Both the position numbers and the translations under genes were made by a program. 64,000 nucleotides of DNA. It comes from Craspedostauros australis (taxonomy: Eukaryota; Bacillariophyta; Bacillariophyceae; Mastogloiales; Achnanthaceae). The stretch is taken from NCBI GenBank assembly GCA_026770025.1, contig JAMXDE010000042.1, positions 434,001-498,000 on the forward strand, given 5' to 3'. Positions 33,156 to 42,586 of the stretch are shown piece by piece. Under the pieces are notes generated by a model that had not been told where the DNA came from, did not search any database, and was given only the letters and a program-made list of their open reading frames with translations. Each line of letters begins with the position of its first letter. Position 1 is the stretch's first letter.

Positions 33156-36100
33156 ATGCACCAGCAAGCCTGCTTGCCATCAGGACTCGCTTCCGAGTCA
33201 GCGCAGCAGAAGCGATCATCAGCACGATCACTCTCGGCAATGGCAGCCACAGCAGCGAGGACAATGGCGACCATGACCACCATGACGACCCTGACATCAT
33301 CTCCCACGGAAACAGAGCCAACCGCAGACCCTTCATTGCAGCAGGAGGAGGTCCACGTCGAATCACGTACACAATCGCATGCTACAAGGATGAATCAAGA
33401 GTGCGGGGGCCACGATCACCATGATCGCCATGTTGGGGATTGCGAAGGCGCAGAGTGCGCGCAGCATGCAAAGCTCTCAACGCCACAGCGGCCATCAGCA
33501 ATGGAACTCTGCAGCTGGACAACAAGTGCGAGCACCAGCACAGCGACGAGCATGGGGATGAGCACGGATACTTCGTGCGAACAGAATTGCGCTTCGGTCG
33601 TGCGTTTGCAGGCACACGAGGTCCTCGACAATGGTCACCTCTGTCTCCATCCGCGCAACGAAACCTGTTCCGGCACTCACTCCGTGTACATGCGCAATGA
33701 ACCGAGTGTTGCAGGACACGATCAGATGTACACGTACGCGTACGCGGGAGAACAGGAGAAATGTCAGGAGGGACAACCAGTGAAGGACTCTCGATTCTCT
33801 GCAGGCTTCACATCTTCGCATTCCCATCATGATGCCGCGGCGACATGCACAAGCGCATGCGCAATCAAAGGAGCGCCATGGGTCCGAAGCGCCTATTCCT
33901 CTACATCCTCGCATATACGAGTATTGGTGGTGTGTTCGTGGATGTATCGCTACTTGTTCTCGCAGAGCACCTATCAGCAGCAGCAACAGCAACAACGGAG
34001 ACGACAGAAGCACGGCAGGAGCAAAGCACACCGCCGAACGAATGACTCCAGACAACGACTGGCGATCCTGATGCCGTTCCTTACATGCCTCCTGACCCTT
34101 CCGCTCTTTGCAACAACCGTGGACGCATCTGCGACCGCCATCGCACTGGACAACGTCGCGTTGCAGACAACCACGCAGTACCTCCAGATCCTAGAGCAAA
34201 CGCCGCACCAGATGGCCCTCGTTCTCAGCGATCTATTTGCCACGGACGCCATCTCTCCCGATGCGACCAACAGAGACTTCGTCCTGCGCATGCTATACTC
34301 GCATTCCAAGATGTACAACAGCATCGTCCCCAACAACGGCAATCTATACCCCCTCTCATCCTCCAGGACAGCATCGCATCAACTGCTCTATCACAACGAA
34401 TACCAGCTCTACTACGGTCTCGAGAGCGGCTATTTCTTGGGATACGGACCCAACCTAGTCTCGGGATGGTACCGCGAACCAGGCAACGCCTACCATGTTG
34501 CCGATGCATCCAGTGACAACAACAGTGGCAGCGCCAACAACAACGCAGATGATCCAGAAATCAGCCTCGAGCAAAAGCTGTTTTGGGAATCCTGCGTCGA
34601 TTCGTTTTCGGGTGATTACATCAACTGCAGCATGGAGACGCCTCGGTCAGTCCTCACCGACGATGAAGGCTACCGCTTCGATCAGGACTCCTTCGAGTAC
34701 GTGGTGTCCACCTCGACAGCGACGTCGACCTCCACATCCAACTCGCAGGCAACGCTCCAAAACGACCCCAGCTTGTTGGGGTTGGAGACCACGTACGAAC
34801 CATGCCCGGATCAACAATCGCAGAAGGATTGCTCCAAGCTAACCACGAGGACGGAAGAGAGCAGCTGCCTCTTCAATCGCAAGCTCTGTCCCTCCTATCA
34901 AATACGCACCCTGCGTGACGTTGCGGGCCTCTCCCAAACGCAGGACTCGCTGCAGCTCGGCTTTGTCCCGCACACGCGCCATTGCATCAACCGCGATGGA
35001 GAGTTCACGCACACGGTTGGCGATGTCATCATGTTCGACAAATCCACGCAGCAGGTCACCAACGGCAACATGTGCACCTTTGACAATGGCAGGGTCGTCC
35101 ACGGCAGCAGCCAAGGTCAGCTCACCGACGCCGACGATCAGCTCCAGACGGCATCATCGTCATCGCAGCAGCATCATCATCATCAGTCTCACATCGATGC
35201 AACCGGCACCATGCTCGAAGGACCCTATGCTTACTGTCAGAGGTATCCGCCAGGTCAAGACAGCTCTTTGGAACAAGAGAACGCGATGGCATTGGCGGCG
35301 TTGGCCGCGATCTCGGGCAACATTCAACCTGCGGGACCAGCAATCTGCAGCGACACCTTCGTGGGATACCAAAAGTCGCAGAACTTTGATCCAAGGCTGC
35401 GTCCTTGGTACCGCGAAACGCGACAGCGACAGCGGTCTCTGTGGACGCAGGCGTACGAATTCTTCGAACCGGAAAGCGAGGAGAACGTCTACGGCATCAC
35501 CTTCACCGTCCCGCTCTACCAGCCCGAAGAACAGCTCAAACGGGACATCGTCATCAAGAACGCCAACCACACCAGCACAACTGAAAATAGCAACGTCAGG
35601 CGCCGCGCACAAGCGGCAGAGGCCGAATTGTCCACTGTGATAGGTTCCGCATCGTCCACGTCCGGATTCTTCAGCGATCGCCCTTACTTTCAAGGCGTGC
35701 TGGCGGTCGACACGAGATTGGACAAGATCTCGCGTCGTCTGCAGGGTATCATGGAGGAGACGATGGACCTTGCCGGGCGCACGCACTCGCATCCTCAGGA
35801 TCCAGACTTCACCATCTTCATCACGGAGATGACTCCACCCTACAACCTCATCGCCACCTCCATCCCCGACATCCCGCTCGTCATCAAGCTCGGAGAGTCC
35901 TCCACCACGTCCCGTTCGTCCACCACCAAGGATCATGTCAGGATCAACATGCAAGATTACGAAGATCAGCTGCAATCTCTGCGTGCGCAACAGCAGCGCG
36001 ATCGCAACGACAAAAGCAAGGGTCACACCGCCTCACCGGTCCTCGACGCGGACTGGATATCAGTCGTTCCCATCGCTCACAGCGCCATCTTGAGGAAGCG

Positions 36101-39100
36101 CGGAGGAGGAGGTCGAACGCACGCATCATACGGCCATCCCAAACCCATCAGCGCGCACGTGTCGAAACCCAACGAATCGCGCAAGATCTATCACGTCCAG
36201 GGACAGTCCTACCATTCGGCCGGATCGCGCGGATATCATGACGAAGGAGACTGCTGGCGATGGCAGATCCTTGTCATTTCCAAGGTCGACACCAACGTGC
36301 AAACGTCGGCGACCATCACGCACGGCGAACCGCTGTTCGGTGGCATCCTCTTCATGTCCTTCTTCGCCTTCTTGTTGACGGCGGGATTCACGGTGATGGT
36401 GCACATCTGTCCCAAATTGCGCAAACAGCAACACATTCGCAAGAGCCTGGACAACGCGGTCGTCGCACGCTCGCGATCGAGCTGGCGCGCAGGTGCCGCA
36501 TCTGCACCGATGCAGACTGCAGCAGCATTTGCCGCATCCAGGTCGGCGCCCGTCAGAGGTGCCACATCGGAACACATGTTGCGCCATTCCGATTCCGCAT
36601 CCTCTTCTTCAACGAAGGACCGTGGCATGTGGCAATACCTGCGGCGTCGCAGCCGAGCCAAGCCTTCCGACCAGACAAAGATCACCACCGGAGATCCTGC
36701 GGACGACAAGGTGGGATCCACCAACAATTCCAACACAGGCAGCACCAGCAGCGCCGAAAGTCACATGGGTGCCGAGAACGAAGAGACCAACAGCAACAAG
36801 ACTGGCCGAGACGGAAATGGCGACGATGCTTCTGATCCAAAGGACGCAAATGCGAACGAGGATGACGGAGACAGCCTGGGTCAATCCAGCGACGACGTCA
36901 AAAGCAACCACATGATCAGCAGCAGCAATCGCCGCATCGATACGAACCCACAATTGCCAGGAACGTCCCATTCCGACGTCGCAAGCCAACGAGAAAGCCA
37001 ACAGCGACGATTCCGGCGCATGCCATCGTCATCCCCGTCGTCTTCCTCTCCAAGGATTTCCAACGCGGCCTTCATTCGGCAGGCCGATTATCAGTTCACA
37101 TCCGCCTTTCTGTTCTTATGCATCCTCCTCTCGCTGGTCCCACTTGTCATGCTGGGAGAGAACACGGATCCGCTGTGCGTGGCGCGAGATTGGGCCGTCT
37201 GGATGATGCTCACCATCACCGTATCCCCATTCCTCATGAAGGGTATCTTCATGCACCAGCTGGTCTCTCAAAACGCGAACATCCGCGGGAACAGCAACGG
37301 CAATGTCAACGGCAGTCCCAGCAACAGCGACAATGGACGAAGCGGCAGGTTTGCCAGCTTCATTTCCAGGTCGAGGTCAAGCGGAAGCCTGGGCGGCAGC
37401 AACCATTCCAACAGATCGAAATTCTGGCCAGTCAAGATGTCCAACGCTCAGGCGTTCCTCTATATGCTCCCAATTCCTTTGGTGCAAGCGATTATCTTGA
37501 CGACAGAAACCCTGCTGGATCCCCAACGCACCGCGGTTGTGTGGGACGAAGAGGAGAACATGAACATCGTCCTGTGTCTTCACGATGAGGACATCTCCGG
37601 TGCCACGAAAACAATCAGGGCGCTCAAGGGCGTTTGGATCGTGATACTGGCCATCGTGGCCGTTGGTCTTGCCTATAGAATTCGAAGGCTGGATTCGACG
37701 TTGCCAGAATCACGGTCCTTCGTTGTCTGCGTCGCGAACTGGATCGTGACAATGGTGGCCGTCGTCCCCGTGATCTGCTACTGTCCCAACCTGCACGAGC
37801 AGGGACAGAAGGCGGTCATCGGTTTTGCTGTCGTGTGGTTGGCAACCACATCGGTGCTCATCTACACCCTCCCATCCGTTGTGATATGCTGGGGATGGGT
37901 GGACTCTGCAAGGCACGGCGGCAGGGCCGCCCTCGTCCGTCAGCTATCAAACAGGGTTGCCTCATCATGCATGGTCAGTTCATGGAACCATGGCCTACCA
38001 TCTCCACGGGTTGGGCCAAGCAGCAACCTTGGCACGAGTCCAACCATGGGCACCACTTTCTACAACGGCCGTGGCTCCCCCGGATACAATCCAGTCTTGC
38101 ACGGAAATCGTCAGCAATCGTTCCAGAACTGTCGAACATCCAGCACGACCACCATGCGTACATCCAACTACAGCACGAGCACGGACCCACGTACGTCGCA
38201 TCGCAATTCGAGCACTGACATGACGACCCACATATCGAACGTGGACACGTCCGCAGAACCGCCTTCTTCTTCTTCACGGCAGCGTTCCATGCGAGGGACA
38301 TCGTCCTCCCACAGCAGTGATTTTGGCAACAGCAGCAGCAGCAACCACAACAATTACAATTACAACAACGGCACATCTGCTGGCTTGTTCGGCGAAAATC
38401 ACGGCTCCAGGTCTCATCCTCCGTCCATTCAAACAGTCCGCAGCATGGCATCGGCCGGATCCACCGATGATGGTTCCGTCAACTCGGCCTCATCGAACAC
38501 ACCATCCAAGTTCAATTCGTGGAAGGCATTCTCCACTCGCCAATCCATTTCATCCGCAACGACAACTTCCGCACCTTCTTCGGCGGCAGCAGCGGCGGCA
38601 TTGGTAGCAGCAGGTGCGACAGGTGCACCGGCCGCTGCGAAACGGCCAAAGCCGGCCAGCTTGGCGGCGTTGAGTCGTCCCGAACGCAACAACCAGCCAC
38701 GACCCACCAAGCGTTGGACTCCACCAGACGCTCCCGCCGAAGCTTCGCAAGATCAGTACATGCTGGAGCAGGTTGATGAGGGTTCGAACGAGATCTCGAA
38801 TGAAATGTCAGCAGCTATGTCCGAACTCACGAATCAAGTCCAATCTCCAAGCGAGGAGCTGAGAATGGTTCAGCAGCAGCAGCAGCAACAAACGCATTCC
38901 CACCACTCGCAACGGTCACAGGAACAGCATCAATATCAACAGACCATGATCCCCGATGCGGGAGAAGGCCTGGCAACCCAGCCACAAGGCAACCTCGAAC
39001 CGCACGAGATGATGGACCAGCAAGCACTGCCATCCACGATGGTGCAGGGATTGCCACCGGGTGTGCCACAAGGTACAAATATGCCAGGTCAGGCTTTGGA

Positions 39101-40343
39101 GCCTCACGAAATGGTGCCTCAGCAGCCTTACGTAACCAATCCAGGTCAATTCTTGGAACCTCATGAGATACCGTACCAAGATCCGTACGCGACGAATGCT
39201 GCTGCTGCTGGCCAGTACCTGGAACCACACGAGATGCCCTATCAGGACCCATACGCAGCAACAAGCAGCGACGGCCAGTACCTCGAACCCCATGAGCGCA
39301 TGGACAGGCAGGTATCAAGACCAGAGCGTGCCTATATTCTCCACGAAGGCGAGGAGTACGACAGCGAACTCATGGCGAGGATGCTGATGCCAAACGTCGG
39401 CAGCGACGCAGCCGAAGCAGAACTTGGACCGAGCTACTACCATCAACAGCAGCTGCAGAAGATGGACGAACAGAGGAATGCAGCATACCAGATGCAACAG
39501 TTCCAAGGCGGGGCTGGTCCTGATGCTGGCGCAGCCGCAGGCGTTGCGATGGAGCCGCATGAGCGCTATAACATGATTCCAGAACATGTGCACAACCAAG
39601 AGGGAGCGCCGAGTTCACAAGAACCTCACGAAATGATCATGGTGGTCCCTCCTCCTCCTCCGCACCCTTCTTCCGCTGCCACCGCTCCCATTCCTCCTGC
39701 TGCGGCATCATTACCAGCAGAGATGGAAGGTGACGTTGCAGTACAAATATACGAAGGCGAAGATGATGGCATCGATCCACAAATCCATCAGCATGCTGGA
39801 GGGAACGAGCTGCGGGGTGAAGCTCGATGGAAGAGCTTCAGCAAACACAGCAACAATGCCAATATCTCGAAGGTCACTAATGCCCAGGGAGATATTGAAG
39901 AAGATGACAGGAAGATTGCAGCGGTGGAAGGCAACAGGGCCACTGCCGCCAATCCGCGCCAACAAGAGCAGCATGTCGTTCAGCAGCACCGACAGCACCA
40001 ACAGGACCTGCAATATCTGGAGACAGGCGAGGAGAATCACTTCGCCGAAGAAATCCCCGCAGAAGCTTCCGCAGATCCGGAGGGGCACTGCGCCGAGGCA
40101 GCAGGCGGTGAAGGCGTCGCACGCATCCCCATCCAACAAATCCCGATCCCCCATCGTAACTCCCGCAGCTCGTCCAACCACCGCCTGACGTCGTTGCGCC
40201 GCGGTTCTGACGAAGTGTCGCGCGTGTCGTTCGACGACAGCTACTTCTCGGCAGGCGACTCGACGATTGAAGAGATGATGGTGCACAGGCAATTGCCCGA
40301 AGACGAAGCCAACTGGTACTTCCGCAATGGTTTCAATCCTTAA
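33156..40343 (+). CDS. Giant Cache-domain / class C GPCR-like 7TM receptor with EPHE-repeat cytoplasmic tail
   Basis: A single 7.2-kb frame gives 2395 residues from the first ATG at 33156. A second good start at 34071 opens a textbook signal peptide (MPFLTCLLTLPLFATTVDASA), so the upstream 305 codons may be leader. Downstream is a double-Cache-like sensor: about 335-430 (YLQILEQTPHQMALVLSDLF, YYGLESGYFLGYGP) and 745-861 (FDPRLRPWYRETRQRQRSLW, GITFTVPLY, PYFQGVLAVDTRLDKISRRL). One span lies near 1057-1085 (LFGGILFMSFFAFLLTAGF). A block at about 1309-1583 has class C GPCR features: an ordered seven-helix pattern, DPLCVARDWAVWMMLT, KMSNAQAFLYMLPI, ESRSFVVCVANWIV and WLATTSVLIYTLPSVV. The tail of ~800 residues is rich in S, N, Q and P, with seven EPHE motifs. 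It probably senses an extracellular small molecule. Confidence 0.8.
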   Translation: MHQQACLPSGLASESAQQKRSSARSLSAMAATAARTMATMTTMTTLTSSPTETEPTADPSLQQEEVHVESRTQSHATRMNQECGGHDHHDRHVGDCEGAECAQHAKLSTPQRPSAMELCSWTTSASTSTATSMGMSTDTSCEQNCASVVRLQAHEVLDNGHLCLHPRNETCSGTHSVYMRNEPSVAGHDQMYTYAYAGEQEKCQEGQPVKDSRFSAGFTSSHSHHDAAATCTSACAIKGAPWVRSAYSSTSSHIRVLVVCSWMYRYLFSQSTYQQQQQQQRRRQKHGRSKAHRRTNDSRQRLAILMPFLTCLLTLPLFATTVDASATAIALDNVALQTTTQYLQILEQTPHQMALVLSDLFATDAISPDATNRDFVLRMLYSHSKMYNSIVPNNGNLYPLSSSRTASHQLLYHNEYQLYYGLESGYFLGYGPNLVSGWYREPGNAYHVADASSDNNSGSANNNADDPEISLEQKLFWESCVDSFSGDYINCSMETPRSVLTDDEGYRFDQDSFEYVVSTSTATSTSTSNSQATLQNDPSLLGLETTYEPCPDQQSQKDCSKLTTRTEESSCLFNRKLCPSYQIRTLRDVAGLSQTQDSLQLGFVPHTRHCINRDGEFTHTVGDVIMFDKSTQQVTNGNMCTFDNGRVVHGSSQGQLTDADDQLQTASSSSQQHHHHQSHIDATGTMLEGPYAYCQRYPPGQDSSLEQENAMALAALAAISGNIQPAGPAICSDTFVGYQKSQNFDPRLRPWYRETRQRQRSLWTQAYEFFEPESEENVYGITFTVPLYQPEEQLKRDIVIKNANHTSTTENSNVRRRAQAAEAELSTVIGSASSTSGFFSDRPYFQGVLAVDTRLDKISRRLQGIMEETMDLAGRTHSHPQDPDFTIFITEMTPPYNLIATSIPDIPLVIKLGESSTTSRSSTTKDHVRINMQDYEDQLQSLRAQQQRDRNDKSKGHTASPVLDADWISVVPIAHSAILRKRGGGGRTHASYGHPKPISAHVSKPNESRKIYHVQGQSYHSAGSRGYHDEGDCWRWQILVISKVDTNVQTSATITHGEPLFGGILFMSFFAFLLTAGFTVMVHICPKLRKQQHIRKSLDNAVVARSRSSWRAGAASAPMQTAAAFAASRSAPVRGATSEHMLRHSDSASSSSTKDRGMWQYLRRRSRAKPSDQTKITTGDPADDKVGSTNNSNTGSTSSAESHMGAENEETNSNKTGRDGNGDDASDPKDANANEDDGDSLGQSSDDVKSNHMISSSNRRIDTNPQLPGTSHSDVASQRESQQRRFRRMPSSSPSSSSPRISNAAFIRQADYQFTSAFLFLCILLSLVPLVMLGENTDPLCVARDWAVWMMLTITVSPFLMKGIFMHQLVSQNANIRGNSNGNVNGSPSNSDNGRSGRFASFISRSRSSGSLGGSNHSNRSKFWPVKMSNAQAFLYMLPIPLVQAIILTTETLLDPQRTAVVWDEEENMNIVLCLHDEDISGATKTIRALKGVWIVILAIVAVGLAYRIRRLDSTLPESRSFVVCVANWIVTMVAVVPVICYCPNLHEQGQKAVIGFAVVWLATTSVLIYTLPSVVICWGWVDSARHGGRAALVRQLSNRVASSCMVSSWNHGLPSPRVGPSSNLGTSPTMGTTFYNGRGSPGYNPVLHGNRQQSFQNCRTSSTTTMRTSNYSTSTDPRTSHRNSSTDMTTHISNVDTSAEPPSSSSRQRSMRGTSSSHSSDFGNSSSSNHNNYNYNNGTSAGLFGENHGSRSHPPSIQTVRSMASAGSTDDGSVNSASSNTPSKFNSWKAFSTRQSISSATTTSAPSSAAAAAALVAAGATGAPAAAKRPKPASLAALSRPERNNQPRPTKRWTPPDAPAEASQDQYMLEQVDEGSNEISNEMSAAMSELTNQVQSPSEELRMVQQQQQQQTHSHHSQRSQEQHQYQQTMIPDAGEGLATQPQGNLEPHEMMDQQALPSTMVQGLPPGVPQGTNMPGQALEPHEMVPQQPYVTNPGQFLEPHEIPYQDPYATNAAAAGQYLEPHEMPYQDPYAATSSDGQYLEPHERMDRQVSRPERAYILHEGEEYDSELMARMLMPNVGSDAAEAELGPSYYHQQQLQKMDEQRNAAYQMQQFQGGAGPDAGAAAGVAMEPHERYNMIPEHVHNQEGAPSSQEPHEMIMVVPPPPPHPSSAATAPIPPAAASLPAEMEGDVAVQIYEGEDDGIDPQIHQHAGGNELRGEARWKSFSKHSNNANISKVTNAQGDIEEDDRKIAAVEGNRATAANPRQQEQHVVQQHRQHQQDLQYLETGEENHFAEEIPAEASADPEGHCAEAAGGEGVARIPIQQIPIPHRNSRSSSNHRLTSLRRGSDEVSRVSFDDSYFSAGDSTIEEMMVHRQLPEDEANWYFRNGFNP
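38991..39641 (+). repeat. Seven EPHE(M/I/R) motifs in the receptor tail
   Basis: LEPHE recurs five times, plus MEPHE and QEPHE, spaced irregularly and followed in several copies by P-Y-Q-D-P-Y or a P/Q-rich string. The underlying codons differ between copies, which argues for selection on the peptide rather than recent DNA duplication. Confidence 0.9.
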
Positions 40344-40808
40344 ACCACACTAGCTTAGTATCGGCATTGGCATTAAAGTTGCACTTGGACTTTTGTGAGC
40401 GAGTGGAGTATTCGATTATGTGCGCTTAAAGAATACCATGGGACTTGCATTTGTAATTGTTACACGGTTGTTGTCGTTGTCGTTGTCGTTGTCGCTGTCG
40501 TTCTGTTTGCATCTCCCACGAGTACGATGTGTCAATAGCATGACAATAAATACCACTGTGCTATTGGCACGATGTTGCGTTGTTGTGCATGTTGATGCTT
40601 GCTGCCTGTGAATGGTACCAACAAATGATCTGCGCTCTCTCTCTCTCTCTCTGCAGCACGTCATTCGATCGAGTTCAATGGAGCGGAGTACTCGTACAAT
40701 GCCCTACCCTACTTGTACCAGTATTCCCCAAGCTGCGCACATTCCATTCCCTATCCTTCCACGATGTCAATTTCCATCCCTTTCCACGATGCAAACCACC
40801 CCAAATCA
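40344..40808. other. Convergent spacer
   Basis: It lies between the stop of the receptor gene and the stop of the minus-strand basic protein, so it holds both 3' UTRs. It contains a TCGTTG hexamer run at about 40472-40500, a CT run near 40637-40653 and a TACTCGTA box at 40689. Confidence 0.5.
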
Positions 40809-42047
40809 TCATCCTTCCACTTGCGACGTCGTCGCGGACGCCAGCTCGATGGCTTCATTGAGCAACCGACGCACCTTGATGTTGACGACACCGGGACAAC
40901 GCAGATTGGGTTCGGATCGTTGCGGCATGACCAACGGCGCGTCATCCCGCCGTTTTCGCGGTGGCGATTGTCGGCGACGTGGCATGGGCGGACCCAGCGT
41001 GGTGCGATCGTTGTTGTGCGATGGTTCGACCGTGCGTCGTGGCATCTGGAGGGCCGTGTCCGTGGGAGATGGCGTCCTGTGCGTGGGCGTTGCCATGGAA
41101 CTGAAGGATCGACGCAGCTTGCGATCAGCCGGCTCCGCGACGCTCCATCGCTGTCCCCTTCGCTTGGCCATTTGCTCGTACTGTTTCTGTCGGCGTTTGT
41201 GGCGTCTTTGAAATGCGATCTGCGCATTGGAGTTGGATTGTTGGGTGTCTGTGGTGTTCTTGTCGTCGCTGTATTTCTTCGCCTTGAGCGGGAACATGCT
41301 CTTGATGTACTCCAAAGGAAAGGATCTGGATCGCTGCGGCAGTGTTCGATACGGATGATCGTTGTCGTTGTCGTCCTGGTTTGATTCATTTTGCGGTGAT
41401 GGCGTGAGAGACCGTTGTTGCGACTGTGATGACTGTGATTGTGACTGCGATGGTCGCTGTTGCGGCAATGGTGGCGTTCCTTCGCTCGAATGTTGCATTT
41501 GAGCCTGCTTGTTCTGCATCTGGTGTGACCAGGCAGGCGGCCACATGGATCGCGCCGATGTAGAAGAAGATGACGACGATGACGACGAATGATATGTGCG
41601 CCTCGGCGTATGCAATGAACACCTGGCGAGCGCATCCTTGTTGCGTTTGAAGCGCGTGGCGCATTCCGAACTGGATCGCTGCCTCCTCTGTTTCTCCCTG
41701 TGTCGTCTTCGCAACTTCTTTCGATTGTGGTTGGCGCCCGCGTGATCCAACCGATGTTGATCATCCTGGAGAACAACATCCTGCAGAACATGATGCAACG
41801 CGCGATTCGAGGTGAGGGCGGTGGTTGTGGTGGCATCATTGACCGTGGATGCATCCCATTTGTTGCGTTGAATCTGCCGCCGTCGCTGACGAGCGCCAGG
41901 AGCCGAGTACGTGCGTTGCATGGGACGTGGCGGAAGTCCATCTCGCTGTGCCGTTGACAGCGGCATCTGCACGGGCACGACGTCATTCACCGCATTGATG
42001 GTTGTGTGCGCAGTATGTGCCTGAGTATCCATCATTGTGTCCATCAT
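40809..42047 (-). CDS. Hypothetical basic, low-complexity protein
   Basis: The protein has 412 residues from the ATG at 42047 (MMDTMMDTQAHTAHTT). The frame is open further to 42224, but that part is built from 10-bp repeats and looks like leader. It is rich in R, S, Q, N and T, with several clusters of basic residues (RQRRRQIQRNKW, RKKLRRRHREKQRRQRSSS, RRHKRRQKQYEQMAKRR), a poly-Ser run and many S/T-P or R-x-x-S sites. A short ordered piece is LEYIKSMFPLKAKKYSDD, and the end (NIKVRRLLNEAIELA) looks helical. No domain was recognised. Composition suggests a nuclear or RNA/DNA-associated disordered protein; that is inference only. Confidence 0.6.
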   Translation of the reverse strand: MMDTMMDTQAHTAHTTINAVNDVVPVQMPLSTAQRDGLPPRPMQRTYSAPGARQRRRQIQRNKWDASTVNDATTTTALTSNRALHHVLQDVVLQDDQHRLDHAGANHNRKKLRRRHREKQRRQRSSSECATRFKRNKDALARCSLHTPRRTYHSSSSSSSSSTSARSMWPPAWSHQMQNKQAQMQHSSEGTPPLPQQRPSQSQSQSSQSQQRSLTPSPQNESNQDDNDNDHPYRTLPQRSRSFPLEYIKSMFPLKAKKYSDDKNTTDTQQSNSNAQIAFQRRHKRRQKQYEQMAKRRGQRWSVAEPADRKLRRSFSSMATPTHRTPSPTDTALQMPRRTVEPSHNNDRTTLGPPMPRRRQSPPRKRRDDAPLVMPQRSEPNLRCPGVVNIKVRRLLNEAIELASATTSQVEG

Positions 42048-42100
42048 GGTTGAGAATGTGGTTGAGAATGTGCAGTTCTGTCTTCTATCCTTCTGTTTTG

Positions 42101-42140
42101 TATTGCTTTGTATTGCTTTGTATTGCTTTGTATTGCTCTG
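42101..42140 (-). repeat. Four tandem 10-bp units in the leader of the basic-protein gene
   Basis: Three identical TATTGCTTTG units and one with a single change lie about 55 bp upstream of the preferred ATG. Confidence 0.9.
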
Positions 42141-42572
42141 TTTTGCTCTGATTGTGAAAGTCAATGGTTGACCTCGCAGTGAATGCTTCGATGCTCGTGC
42201 GAGTATTGTGCTATTCAATGCCACAGTACTATATTCTGTTCAAGCCAAACGGAGCACTCTCTGCAATTGTGGTGTAGTATGGAAGGCCTTGGAACTGCCT
42301 CCATCAATCACGCCTTCTCGGATGCCAATGGTAGCGCAGCCAACTTCAATACAAGTGATCCTTGTTGCCGTTGTTGCAGCTGCTGCAGCTGCTGTTGCCA
42401 ATGATGAAATGCCGGGAGTGACAATGGCAGTGATAGCCACGATGGTCACGATGGTCACGCTGATGCTGCTGATTGTGGAAGAAGAAGAAGAAGAAGAAGA
42501 AGGCGACAATGGCGACGATGGCTGTTGCGAGAAGAACAACGCGAATCTCCACAATGCAGAGTTGAGCAAGAC

Positions 42573-42586
42573 TCCACGATCGTGGA
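42573..42586. promoter_or_regulatory. Second copy of palindrome TCCACGATCGTGGA
   Basis: It lies about 525 bp upstream of the ATG of the minus-strand basic-protein gene. The core CACGATCG also occurs at other intergenic sites. Confidence 0.35.
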
